Source of the DNA: Achatina immaculata
Lineage: Eukaryota; Mollusca; Gastropoda; Stylommatophora; Achatinidae
Reading direction: 5' to 3'
NCBI GenBank assembly: GCA_009760885.1
Contig: CM019692.1
Location: 53,521,262 to 53,585,261, forward strand
Length of the DNA stretch: 64,000 nucleotides
The notes beneath the pieces are model-generated. The model ran no database searches, was not told where the DNA came from, and saw only the letters and a program-made list of their open reading frames with translations. The position numbers were made by a program, and so were the translations under genes. Within the stretch, counting starts at the first letter, position 1; each line of letters starts with the position of its first letter. Of this stretch, positions 44,154-54,500 are shown piece after piece.

Positions 44154-44514
44154 CAAACAGAGTTAGTGCAAGCACTCTGTAGACACGCTCTGTTGTAAGA
44201 GAGAGAAAGAAAGAGAGAGAGAGAGAAAGAGAGATGAACAAGGAGGAGGAAGAAAGACGGAGATTGAAAGTGTGACTGAAATTATAATTAAAAACGACAC
44301 TTCATGTACATAGTGAACATGTACATAGTGAACATGTACATAATGACGTGGATAAAAAACAAAGATCTAACACTTGTATACCATCTCCATTAGAAGTTGC
44401 TTACCACAGTCAGTCTTACCAATTCAAGTTATCATATAAAGGCGAATGTACATAAAAGTGCGGGCTGCGATTTCCAAAACACAGAACGTATAAATCTAGA
44501 GCGTCCAGAATATC
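44154..44514. other. Unassigned DNA with short repeats
   Basis: (GA)n at 44200-44235 and three copies of ACATGTACATAGTGA at 44304-44345. No gene. Confidence 0.5.
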
Positions 44515-44900
44515 TTATATCTTATCTTATATCCTTCCCGTGCCGTTAAACGTCACATAGGGCTCGCAAAGTAGTTCGCCAATTTTTCCTGTCTTTAGCG
44601 AGCCTTTCAACCTCATCAAGGGATTTTATGCCTGTTAATTTGGCCTCTCTTAACAATGTCCTCTTTAGAACTTCACGCGGTCTGCCTCTTTTTCTTTGGC
44701 CCGTTGTGTTCCACTTGATAGCTTGTTTTGGGTTTCTCTGATCATTTCTTCTCATCAAGTGACCAACATATGTCCATCTCCTTTTCCTGATCACCCATGA
44801 GACTGGTTGTTGTTCTGTCATCTGTCTTATCTCTGCATTATTCTTAGATTCGTTCCACTTGATGCCGAGTATTTTCCTTAGGCGTTTGCTTACAAAAGAG
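44515..44900 (-). mobile_element. LINE family B, 3' end, longest reading
   Basis: The minus strand encodes KRLRKILGIKWNESKNNAEI, RQMTEQQPVSWVIRKRRWTY, VGHLMRRNDQRNPKQAIKWN, RKRGRPREVL, LREAKLTGIKSLDEVERLAK and ends ALCDV. The C-terminal frame is intact here, unlike the 34.4-kb copy. The tail is again ATAAGAT-like (44515-44533). 5'-truncated near 44895. Confidence 0.9.
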
Positions 44901-45114
44901 TCTATATATAGAATATACAACCCTATATAACCAACCTGGTCAGAAGATGTGGATGAATTTGTGACAGAGGACGCTAGACATGCTACAGCAAGAAACTGTA
45001 TAAAACTGCTCTGTCTGTCACGGCCATCGAGTCCCAGGCCTAACATGCGCTCAGAAAGTGAACTTTAAAAACAACTAACATTTGTTGCTGAAGAAAGAAG
45101 AGATTGGCGGGTTT

Positions 45115-45445
45115 GTTTTTAGAGCGTATCTGTATCTCAGAAGATGTCTATTGTTTTTAGAATGTGTCTCAGAAAATGTCTATTGTTTTTAGAGTGTGTC
45201 TCAGAAGATGTCTATTGTTTTTAGAGTGTGTCTCAGAATATGTCTATAGTTTTTAGAGTGTGTCTCAGAAGATGTCTATAACTTTTTTAGGATGTGTCTT
45301 AGAAGATGTCTATTGTTTTTAGAATGTGTCTCAGAAGATGTCTATTATTTTTAGAGTGTGTCTCAAAAGATGTCTATTGTTTTGGAGTGTGTCTCAGAAG
45401 ATATCTGCTGTTTTTAGAGTGTGTCTCAGAAGATGTCTTTTTTCT
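45115..45445. repeat. ~32-bp minisatellite, ~10 copies
   Basis: The unit contains TTTTTAGAGTGTGTCTCAGA and AGATGTCTATTG. Confidence 0.95.
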
Positions 45446-46189
45446 GTTGCTTTTCTCTTTCTAATGTAATCTTGTTTAGCTTCTTCAGATAATTTAGTTT
45501 ATTAGATTACTGGCTGATTTTCAAGGATTCCTCTTCCTCTGTTCATCTATCTAAATAGGTAGAGTGGTCTCCTCCTTTCATCTCATGCTGAGCAGTTCTT
45601 CATGTGGTCCCTTAAGTTTACATCCATGGTCTTCTTCTGTGGCCAGATTTGGGCTCTTTATGTCTGCGTAGAAAGTACGGGTTGTATTCTGGAATCTTCT
45701 TACTGACGGTGGATTTCACAGAGGCAGCCCATTTCCTTGTCTACATGGTTGAGAAGAAGAAGAAGAAGAAGTGCAATTCTTTCTTTTAAGTTTTTCGTTT
45801 CGTTGATTCATCATATTTTCATATATCACAAAACCACATTACGACATGCTAGCAGTTCTTCTGGCCCATACTGATATAGAGAAAATCTTAATGTCGCAAA
45901 AGACAGGACTTGCCTTTGTCTCCTCGAGGCTTGCCTGCGCTTTGCTGGATACCGGAAATAGGACAGAGAATATCATTCACTGCTAGCTAGAGAAATCAAG
46001 CGGAACAGTCAAACATCAAAGTCTGGCAAGAAAAGTATGAGAAACCCTAGAAACAGGCCACTGAGAATCGATGCTTTAACAATAGAAGCAATAAGAGACC
46101 AGCGCGGATACATTTTTAAAAGTTTGCTGCCTGAAGGAAACTAAAAAAAAAAAGGATGTACAGAAGGGAACTGTTCAGAGATTGACAGA
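45446..46189. other. Mostly unassigned DNA with (GAA)n
   Basis: A GAAGAAGAAGAAG run at 45751-45772 may be the tail of a plus-strand retroposon, but the sequence before it is not recognised. 45880-46150 may be the 5' continuation of the LINE remnant that follows. Confidence 0.35.
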
Positions 46190-46430
46190 AGGCAGTAATG
46201 GAGTTTTGTGGTGGAGGAATGCAGGAAATGAAGGTGAACACGGACTTAAGAAGTAATTTCTTTTCCAAGTCATCGGGGGGAGATTTTGAAAAAGGTCATC
46301 GAAGAACGAATAAAAATCCATCCTGGAACTAATTCTCAGTGGAGAACTGCTTGGATTTCGACAGAGAAAATGTACCCGAGTGTACTTCTTACTGCAAGAC
46401 AGGGAGTAAAGTCACGTTGCTAGTGGGACG
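46190..46430 (+). pseudogene. LINE reverse transcriptase N-terminal fragment
   Basis: With frameshifts: NTDLRSNFFSKSSG, ILKKVIEERIKIHPG and, in another frame, GELLGFRQRKCTRVYFLLQD. 'KVIEERI...(Q)xGFRxxRxCT' resembles the start of the LINE reverse transcriptase domain. A ~45-bp piece (GACTTAAGAAGTAATTTCTT and TTCCAAGTCATCGGGG) recurs inverted at 49300-49350. Confidence 0.5.
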
Positions 46431-46514
46431 GACAACTGTAAGGATATTATCAGCCAGTGAATCTACTAGTTAATAAAAAGTAAAAATAACTATTGGTCAT
46501 TTAGTCAACAAACC

Positions 46515-46655
46515 AAGGAACCAACCAGTTAATTCAGCCAATGAGTCAATTCAGCCAACCAGTCAATTCAGCCAACCAGTCAATTCAGCCAACCAGTCAA
46601 TTCGGCCAACCAGTCAATTCAGCCAACCAGTCAATTCAGCCAACCAGTCAATTAC
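46515..46655. repeat. 17-bp minisatellite, ~8 copies
   Basis: Unit CAACCAGTCAATTCAGC. Confidence 0.97.
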
Positions 46656-46744
46656 TCTAAGACAGTCTGGAAAAGACCAGAGAATATAGACAACACTGCT
46701 CATCATTTTTCTTGGAACAAAAAGAAGAAGTAGTGGAACATTTT

Positions 46745-47416
46745 CATTTTTCTGGGAAAGAAAACAAGGTCTGCCTTTGTCTTTTCTGGGAAAGAAAACA
46801 AGGTCTGCCTTTGTCTTTTCTGGGAAAGAAAACAAGGTCTGGCTTTGTCTTTTCTGGGAAAGAAAACAGGGTCTGCCTTTGTCTTTTCTGGGAAAGAAAA
46901 CAAGGTCTGGCTTTGTCTTTTCTGGAAAAGAAAACAAGGTCTGCCTTTGTCTTTTCTGGGAAAGAAAACAAGGTCTGGCTTTGTCTTTTCTGGGAAAGAA
47001 AACGGTCTGCCTTTGTCTTTTCTGGGAAAGAAAACAAGACCTGACTTTGTCTTTTCTGGGAAAGAAAACAAGACCTGACATAGTCTTTTCTGGGAAAGAA
47101 AACAAGACCTAACATGGTCTTTTCTGGAAAAGAAAACAAAACCTGACTTTGTCTTTTCTGGGAAAGAAAACAAGACCTGACATAGTCTTTTCTGGGAAAG
47201 AAAACAAAACCTGACTTTGTCTTTTCTGGGAAAGAAAACAAGACCTGACATGGTCTTTTCTGGGAAAGAAAACAAGACCTGACTTTGTCTTTTCTGGGAA
47301 AGAAAACAAGAACAGACTTTGTCTTTTCTGGGAAAAAAAACAAGACTTGACTTTGTCTTTTCAGGGAAAGAAAACAAGACCTGACTTTGTCTTTTCTGGG
47401 AAAGAAAACAAGACCT
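46745..47416. repeat. 34-bp minisatellite, left part, ~19 copies
   Basis: The unit contains CTTTTCTGGGAAAGAAAACA and AGGTCTGCCTTTGT, changing to AGACCTGACTTTGT on the right. It is interrupted at 47416 by the 28S-headed retroposon and resumes at 48810. Minus frames (FSFPEKTKSGLVFFPRKDK) are artefacts. Confidence 0.97.
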
Positions 47417-47654
47417 TCTTCTTCTTTCTTCTTCTTCTTCGTTCACTTCTACCACCAAAAACCGCACTGTGATCCTACTGAATTCACGCCTGTGGTCCTC
47501 GTTAGGTCCCGTGGTCCCCTGTGTGGTCCAAAATAGACCACACGAGATCCACGAAAGGACCACAAGGGGTTCAAAGTATCATAGTGCTTTAGCCTGTATT
47601 CTTGGTGGGTCTCGGAAGCGGGATTGCGTGACACCGTGGTTTTCATTGCACCAG

Positions 47655-47925
47655 TTTAGTCTAGGGTTGGACTTTCTCACCGGAAGACCTCGACGTGTTT
47701 AGGATATCAGTGCATCCCCGCTGGGTGAGAGGCTGTAGCCCACCCAGGCCAGAGTTGGACTTTCTCACAGGAAAACCTCGACGTGTTTTGAGATACCCGT
47801 GTATCACCGCCGGGTGAGAGGTGGTTGCCCATCCAGTCCAGGGTTGGACTTTCTCACCGGAAAACCTCAGTGTGATTAGGATACGCAGACATCCCCGCCG
47901 GGTGAGAGGTAGTTGCCTATCTAGA
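47655..47925. repeat. ~92-bp internal repeats of the retroposon, 3 copies
   Basis: Copies begin GGGTTGGACTTTCTCACCGG and contain AACCTCGACGTGTTT and CGCCGGGTGAGAGG. Confidence 0.9.
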
Positions 47926-48036
47926 CTTCCCTGGTCCAGTGTCTCCGACTTCAGCATTTTGCGGTCGTGGCCGCTACCCTTACTAGTTGTGACCAGGATG
48001 GAGCTTTTGTCCAGGAGGACGAATCCTCGCCACTAG

Positions 48037-48600
48037 TGACTTCTACCCCTGGGTTGAGCCGGTTTAGGCATTTCCCAGTATGGGTGTGTTTGGGACGGGA
48101 CCGACCTCTAGGGCAGAGGTACTGTGACATGCATAGCCTTCAAGATTCACCCCTGGTATGAGCCGGTTTAGGCAAAATTCACCAGTATGGGTGTTTATCA
48201 GGCGTTACCGACCTCTAGAGCGGAGGTGGCATGACATGTCTAGCCATCGAGTTCCACCCCTGGTGTGTGCCGGTTTAGGCATATTTCACCAGTGTAGGTG
48301 TATTTCGGACGTGGCCGGCCTCTAGAGCAGAGGTGCCGTGGTATAGCTCTCGTAGCGATACTACTGGACATACCGGTTAAACTTCACTATCCACCACCTT
48401 TTCCCATCGGCGCCGCACAGCAACCTTTATTTCTTTTCCGCATTTACTTCCTTAAACGGGAGGAGCTTCACTCCACGCACGGCATTTGAAGAGTCAAGCC
48501 AGCAGTGTCTTAACCTCTGGGACAAGCCAGTTCATGCATTTCACCCGATATGACTGCACTCAGGACGTGGCCGACCTCCAGACCAGAGGTGCCGTGATTT
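48037..48600. repeat. ~107-bp internal repeats of the retroposon, 3 full and 1 diverged copy
   Basis: Copies contain CCCCTGGTATGAGCCGGTTT, AGGCATTTCACCAGTATGGG and GACCTCTAGAGCAGAGGTGC. A further duplicated ~190-bp block (48300-48490; 48550-48720) has ACCACCTTTTCC and CTCCACGCACGGCA. Confidence 0.85.
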
Positions 48601-48735
48601 GACTGTTTGCTTCGCTTTATCCTTTCTACCACCTTTTCCGCAGTGATGCTGCGCGGCAACTTCATTTGCAAATTTCTTCATTGGCCGGGAGGAGCACCGC
48701 TCCACGCACGGCAGCTGAAGATCTCGCCAACAGCG

Positions 48736-48805
48736 ATCAGGGCTGGTTGATTCGGCAGGTGAGTTGTTACACACTTCTTAGCGGGTTCCGACTTCCATGG
48801 CCACC
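48736..48805 (-). rRNA. 28S rRNA fragment (about 70 nt) at the 5' end of the retroposon
   Basis: The minus strand reads GGTGGCCATGGAAGTCGGAA, CCCGCTAAGAAGTGTGTAAC, AACTCACCTGCCGAATCAAC, CAGCCCTGA, almost identical to a highly conserved internal stretch of animal 28S rRNA. Visible differences are few (for example CCCGC for TCCGC, AAGAAG for AAGGAG, CAACCAG for CAACTAG). Homology fades after GCCCTGA. It is not a functional rRNA gene; no other rDNA surrounds it. Confidence 0.85.
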
Positions 48806-48809
48806 GTCC

Positions 48810-48968
48810 AAAACAAGACCTGACTTTGTCTTTTCTGGGAAAGAAAACAAGACTTCACTTTTTTCTTTCTGGAAAGGAAAACAATATTTTACTTTGCAGC
48901 TTCTGGGAAGAAAAACAAGACGTGAATGTGTCTTTTCTGAGAAGGAAAATAAGACTTCTCTTTGATTT
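48810..48968. repeat. 34-bp minisatellite, right part
   Basis: Diverging copies of the 46745-47416 unit (TTTTCTGGGAAAGAAAACAA) right of the retroposon. Confidence 0.9.
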
Positions 48969-49082
48969 TTTTTTCTTTTCGTGTGTTTGTAAATATTTAC
49001 TTCTTTCTCGTGGTACTATGTCAAGAAAAAATGATATTTTAGTTGATCCATGTTTTAGCGACGTTTTTATGGTTGTGGCTTA

Positions 49083-49160
49083 TGTTTCTTGAGATCTTTC
49101 AAGACATGACAGCCCAGCTTATGCTTCGTGAGATCTTTCAAGACATGACAGCTCAGCTTA
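49083..49160. repeat. ~43-bp repeat, 2 copies
   Basis: Two copies of GAGATCTTTCAAGACATGAC followed by AGCNCAGCTTA. Confidence 0.88.
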
Positions 49161-49239
49161 AAATGTTGACTTAATGCTTCTGTTTACTCTAGTATACATG
49201 AATGCGTGTAGTTCCCCGTTATTCTGGATTAGGCTGTGT

Positions 49240-49365
49240 GTCCTGCATGCAGCCTGAAGTCTGGGCGCAGGAATATCATGCCTTATCTTGGTTGTTCAAA
49301 ATCTTTCCCCGATGACTTGGAAAAGAAATTACTTCTTAAGTCCGTATGGGCAAGATTTAGTAAGC
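49240..49365 (-). mobile_element. LINE fragment, inverse of part of 46.2 kb
   Basis: The minus strand gives DLRSNFFSKSSG as at 46.24 kb, then differs. Possibly one element broken and inverted, or two copies. Confidence 0.45.
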
Positions 49366-49399
49366 AGGTATATGTGTAAAAACTACAGAAAGCAAGCTG

Positions 49400-49790
49400 G
49401 ATTACTACCAGACTAAATGTTTACGAAGGATTAGGAGAATATTTTGGCCAAACACCGTAAGAAATAACACTTTGTTGGCAGAAATGTAGATGAAGCCGCC
49501 GACAGCGATTATTGAGGAAAGACGCTGGCGATGGTTGGGACATGTGCTTCGTATCATTGACCACTCAGTACCAAAAATAGCGCTAAGATGGACACCACAG
49601 GGGAACAGAAGTAAGCGCAGACCAAAGGAGACATTGAGAACAACAGAGAGAATGTTGAGCTACAGAGGGCTCACCTGGGCAAGAGCGGAATAAAAGACAA
49701 AGGACAGGCATTTGTGGAAAACCCTCCCGGAAGCCCCATGTGCCTTGAGTACTTCTTCAGAGAAAGAGAGAGAGAGAGAGAGTATGTGAT
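49400..49790 (+). mobile_element. LINE family A, 5'-truncated copy with (AG)n tail
   Basis: Plus strand: FWPNTVRNNTLLAEM (stop), KPPTAIIEERRWRWLGHVLR, RWTPQGNRSKRRPKETLRTT, RGLTWARAE (stop), then GTACTTCTTCAGAGAAAGAG and an (AG)n tail at 49763-49781. The key GRPK block has become RRPK. Confidence 0.88.
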
Positions 49791-50309
49791 AAAGGTTTTC
49801 CAGGCTTCCTGTGGTACCTAAATTACTGGCCACATTTACTATAGACCTGTTTGTTTTACGGTCGGTTCTCGTGAAGACAGTAGCAAGAACTGAAAGCTTT
49901 AGAGCAACAAATATCAAAAAGAATAAACGAACATCTCTTGTTGCACATTCATAATATTATAGTGGCTCCACACTGAAGGTTGGGTGCCATGAACTGTCAC
50001 TTTCTTTCTGTCACTTGCTTTCGCTGTTAAACTGATTCTTGTTCATCTCTTGATGATGTCTACTCACTTTCAAGGTTCATTCCTTTGAGCCATACTCTGG
50101 AACATACTTTTCCCTAAAATATGGCCAAAATATTTCAATTGTCTCGTTCTCAAGGTATTTCTTTTCTCCTTCTGTTTAAGAAATGTGTGGGAAGAATGAA
50201 AGATGGAGTGATGAAGGGCAGAATGCAAGACAGGCCTGATGCCCAATTCCTTACCCTTTAAAAATAAATATTATTCGTTCATTCATTCATTGATTCATTC
50301 ATTAAGTCA
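49791..50309. other. Unassigned DNA
   Basis: (ATTC)n at 50275-50305. No gene. Confidence 0.45.
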
Positions 50310-50525
50310 ATCTAGTACTTCTCCTTCTGTTTAAGTTGATCTAGTACTTCTCTCCTTCTGTTTAAGTTGATCTAGTACTTTTCTCCTTCTGTTTAAGTTG
50401 AATGAATACTTATAGTTCTCTCCTTCTATTTAAATTGGTCTAGTATATTTCTCTCCTTCTGTTTAACTTGATCTACTTCTTCTCCTTGAGTTGATCTAGT
50501 ACTTCTTCTGCTTAAGTTGGTCTAG
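50310..50525. repeat. ~30-bp degenerate minisatellite
   Basis: Copies of CTCCTTCTGTTTAAGTTGAT and CTAGTACTTCT with deletions. Confidence 0.88.
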
Positions 50526-50614
50526 AATTTTGGTGAAGTACACAAAAATATTTTTAACAACGCTTATGTGTTGCACTGGTTCAAAATTTTCCTCTGCAAA
50601 AATTATGTTAAAAT

Positions 50615-50928
50615 ACAAGCTGGTGGATTATTGTTCTAAACTACAACACTTTGATGGATTATTGTTCTAAACTGAAACACTTTGATGGATTATTGTTCTA
50701 AACTACAACACTTTGACGGATTATTGTTCTAAACTACAATACTTTGATGGATTATTGTTCTAAACTACAACACTTTGGTGGATTATTGTTCTAAACTACA
50801 ACACTTTGGTGGATTATTGTTCTAAACTACAACACGCTGGTGGATTATTGTTCTAAACTACAACACTTTGGTGGATTATTGTTCTAAACTACAACACGCT
50901 GGTGGATTATTGTTCTAAACTAACACTA
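50615..50928. repeat. 31-bp minisatellite, ~10 copies
   Basis: The unit contains TGGATTATTGTTCTAAACTA and CAACACTTTGG/CAACACGCTGG. Confidence 0.97.
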
Positions 50929-51262
50929 AAGTTCTAGAGTACACTAACCATAGGACACTGGAAGAATGGAGGGGGAGGTGGGTTTTTTAGGAATATGAAA
51001 GGTCAAAGTTCATCTGGTTTAAATATTTCAAAGACCTATCAGACTAAAACCTATGGACGGAATTGCCTCCCTTGAGATTGTCCTTTAGCTTGGAATAAAA
51101 ACTCAGGGCTGCAGTCAGTTTGACTGAAATTATTTGGACTGAAAAGTCGGGCCAGTCAACGATCTAATAGGTCTGTTTCCGCTTGATGTCTGTGTACACA
51201 AGAACAGGATGTGCTGCGTCATTTTGCGTCAACTGTGCCTGGAGAAATGTCCAAGAGACACA
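50929..51262. other. Unassigned DNA
   Basis: No gene recognised. Confidence 0.35.
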
Positions 51263-52718
51263 CACAGGAGAAACAGACAGGAGACACAGACAAGAGATAC
51301 AGACATGAGACACAGACAGGAGACACAGACAAGAGACACAGACAGGAGACACAGACAAGAGACACAGACAGGAGACACAGACAGGAGACACAGACAAGAG
51401 ACACAGACAAGAGACACAGTCAGGAGACAAAGACAAAAGACACAAACAGGAGACACAGACAAGAGACACAGACAAGAGACACAGACAAGAGACACAGACA
51501 GGAGACACAGACAAGAGACACAGACAGTAGACACAGAAAAGATACACAGACAGGAGACACAAACAGGAGACACAGACAAGAGACACAGACAAGAGACACA
51601 GACAGGAGACACAGACAAGTGACACAGACAAGAGACACAGACAGGAGACACAGACAAAAGACACAGACAAGAGACACAGACGGGAGACACAGACAAGAGA
51701 CACAGACAGGATACACAGACAAGAGACACAGACGTGAGACACAGACAAGAGACACAGACAGGAGACACAAACAAGAGACACAGATAAGAGACACAGACAG
51801 GAGACACAGGCAAGAGACACTGACAAAAGACAGACAGGAGACACAAACAAGAGGCACAGACAGGAGACACAGACAAGAGACACAGACAGAATACTCAGAC
51901 AAGAGACACAGACAGGAGACACAAACAAGAGACACAGACAGGATACGCAAACAAGAGACACAGACAAGAGACACTGACAATAGACACAGACAGGAGACAC
52001 AGACAAGAGACACTGACAAAAAGACAGGAGACACAAACAAGAGACACAGACAAGAGACACAGACAAGAGACACTGACAGGAGACAGACAAAAGACACAAA
52101 CAAGAGACACAGACAAGAGACACAAATAAGAGACACAGACAGAGACACAAACAAGAGACACAGACAAGAGACACAAATAAGAGACACAGACAGGAGATAC
52201 AAACAAGAGACACAAACAAGAGACACAGACAGGGGACACAAAGAAGAGACACAGACAAGAGAAACTGACAAGAGACACAGACAGGAGACACAAACAAGAG
52301 ACACAGACAGGAGACACAGACAAGAGACACTGACAAGAGACAGAGACAGGAGACACAGACAAAAGACACAGACAGGAGACTCAGACAAGAGATACAGACA
52401 AGAGCCACAGACTAGAGACACAGAAAAGAGACACAGACAAGAGACACAGATAAGAGACACAGACAGGAAACTCAGACAAGAGACACAGACAAGAGCCACA
52501 GACAAGAGACACAGACAAGAGACACAGACAAGAAACACAGACAGGAGACACGGACAAGAACCACAGACAAGAGCCACAGACAAGAGACACAGACAAGACA
52601 CACAGACAGGAGACACAGACAAGAGATACAGACAAGAGACACAGACAAGAGACACAGACAAGAGACAGACAGGAGACACAGATAAGAGACACAGACAAGA
52701 GACACAGACAAGAGGCCA
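51263..52718. repeat. 15-bp minisatellite, ~97 copies
   Basis: Unit ACAGACAAGAGACAC, alternating with ACAGACAGGAGACAC and many single-base variants (ACAAACAAGAGACAC). With 15 bp = 5 codons, both strands are open for 400-517 residues (RRHRQETQTRDTDK; SVSLVCVSCLCLL). These are not genes: they follow the array edges and have no start context or domain. Confidence 0.98.
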
Positions 52719-53134
52719 GACTCTAAGTGAAAAATTCTTGAGACTTGATGGGCTCAGAAGATAAAAGGACTTCTAGGCACACTTTCAACATTTATTCACA
52801 GTACATACATACATGCATAAGTACATATATGTAGCATATAGAATTTTACAATTCTGTCCTGAATATATAGCGTGAACTGAAAAGCACATAGTCACAAAAA
52901 AGGAGCACATCTCATTGTTTATATCATAACGCATATAAAAACATACGCTTCAAAACATCATACATATGAATACAAAAGGAAGAGAGAGTAAATATAAAGA
53001 TGGAGATATAAACAAGCAGTAACAAAGACTCTTTAGACAAAGGATGGGGAAGAACATAGTACACAAACTGAAGGGAGAGCAAGGGGAAACCACCCAAGTC
53101 GTACCTCGTTTGCCTGATCAAACTACGCTTCAGA
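52719..53134. other. Unassigned DNA
   Basis: Short ACATACATACAT run at 52803-52815. No gene. Confidence 0.35.
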
Positions 53135-53770
53135 TCAGTCAGTTATTTGCATGTCCCTTGCGGAACTTTGCCTCCCTAACAGCACTCCTGTAGGCCTATC
53201 GGTTGTAAGCAAGATGGCCTGCTGCTGATGTATCCATTCGCAGGTCATCAACGATGTCTAGCAGCCATCTTCGCCTTGGTCTTCCTCTCTTTCCTTTTCC
53301 CATTATGTGCCCTTCCAAGACTGTCTTCCCTAAATTATCATGACGTTTAACATGTCCAAAATACTTACGTTTTCTCTGTTTAATCTTCTATATTAGCCAA
53401 CCTTCTTCAATATTACGTTCTTGTAGAATGGGTATATTTGTTCTTTTTTTTTGTCCTTGATATCTGAATGACTCTTCTGTAGCATATACATTCAAAGACA
53501 TTTATATGTTTCTCAGCTGTTTTGTTAAGTGTCCAGGTCTCACAGGCATATGTTGTGATGGGAAAGATGCATGCCCTTAAAAATCTTATTTTTGTGGTTC
53601 TGTCTGTTCCTCTCCACAGCTGCTTTAGTTGTTTTTTTTTGTTTTTGTTTTTTTTTTTTTGAAGAGCGATAGATGCCCTCCTTTTAATTTCCCTCATTGT
53701 ATTTCCATTATTAGTTAGCAGTGATCCAAGATATTCAAAACTCTCCACCTCTTCCAGTTGTTCAGATCAT
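53135..53770 (-). mobile_element. LINE family E, 3' part including reverse transcriptase thumb
   Basis: The minus strand encodes ESFEYLGSLLTNNGNTMREI, KRRASIALQ, QLWRGTDRTTKIRFLRACIF, PITTYACETWTLNKTAEKHI and YRRVIQISRTKKKN, then (in other frames) GHVKRHDN and GRPRRRW. It ends in DDLRMDTSAAG...REAKFRKGH with an ACTG-type tail at 53135-53140. 'FEYLGS...T...ITTYACETWTL' is the conserved region just after the polymerase core in RTE/Jockey-type LINEs. Frameshifts at the T-run (53630-53660) kill it. Confidence 0.88.
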
Positions 53771-54231
53771 CCAGAATAATAACGGTGTAAAGGTATGCTA
53801 CAGTGAAACAGCCTCGCTCTGTAGCGTCAAGTAACAGCAGACGGTCGGATGAACTTTGTGGGTTTTATGAACTTCATTTAGAGACATTGAACATTCGTAC
53901 ACCGAATATACACATTAAAGGAGTATAATCTCATATATGAAATGCACCGTTTAAACGCCGGGATTCTGGAAATATATAAAAGAAACTGTGACAATGATCG
54001 CAGCAATAATTTTTTTTTGAAGGATACTGTATAATATGAGGTAGATTACTATTTATCAAATATATGGTAAGTCTATCCATATCAACATCATACAAACCTA
54101 TACCACAACAACAGATAGCACAGGAGGCACAGAAACATTATAACTTAGACAGTGCAACGAAACAGTGAAAGTAACGAGAACTGTGGTAATGGGAGGCTAG
54201 ACAGGAGACCAAGAAGATGATGTGGTAGGAG
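53771..54231. other. Unassigned DNA
   Basis: No gene recognised. Confidence 0.35.
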
Positions 54232-54320
54232 ATTATGGTCTAGGATATCTCAGTGATGGTCTAGGATATTTCAATGATGGTCTAGGATATCTCAGTGATG
54301 GTCTAGGATATCTCAGTGAC
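54232..54320. repeat. 21-bp tandem repeat, ~4 copies
   Basis: Unit GATGGTCTAGGATATCTCAG + T. Confidence 0.93.
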
Positions 54321-54349
54321 AGAGAACACATAAAGTGGACAAAACGTCG

Positions 54350-54500
54350 CCATACATCAACATTATCATCGTCATCGTCACCATCATCATCATCATTTTG
54401 TCTATCTCCCAAGGAAAATATGGCTGAAGTGGTTCTCCAGTCTATTCTGTTCTTTTTTACACTGAACCTGGCCAAACTCACTCCAGTCCACATTTTTTAC
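54350..54500 (-). mobile_element. LINE C-terminal fragment with (ATG)n tail
   Basis: The minus strand reads WTGVSLARFSVKKNRIDWRT, TSAIFSLGDRQND, then (GATGAT)n. 'LxxARxxAxxRxxWR' is the LINE polyprotein end; the tail type resembles families C and D. Confidence 0.6.

Larger units (their letters stand above)
47417..48809 (-). mobile_element. 1.39-kb retroposon with 28S rRNA-derived head and (GAA)n tail
   Basis: Flanked by identical 12-mers AAAACAAGACCT (47405-47416; 48810-48821), which the host array contains once per unit, so they read as a target-site duplication. The plus-strand left edge is a TTC run, i.e. a (GAA)n 3' tail on the minus strand. The opposite (5') end is a large-subunit rRNA fragment. 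The body is more GC-rich than its surroundings and has no long frame or known domain, so it would be non-autonomous and mobilised in trans by a LINE. It carries three ~92-bp repeats (47655-47925) and three to four ~107-bp repeats (48037-48600). Confidence 0.75.

Noticed and set aside
46703..47563. 286-residue minus-strand frame rich in FSFPEKTK repeats
   Set aside because: Follows the 34-bp minisatellite and runs into the retroposon tail; repeat artefact.
48736..48805. Functional rRNA gene or rDNA unit
   Set aside because: Only ~70 nt match 28S rRNA, with several changes, and the flanks are a retroposon body and a minisatellite.
48736..48809. R2-type site-specific element in 28S
   Set aside because: The 28S piece is at the 5' end of an element in non-rDNA, and its sequence is not the known R2 target region.
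51211..52764. 517-residue and 414-419-residue open frames
   Set aside because: They are translations of a 15-bp tandem array, open on both strands because the unit is 5 codons; no domain or gene structure.
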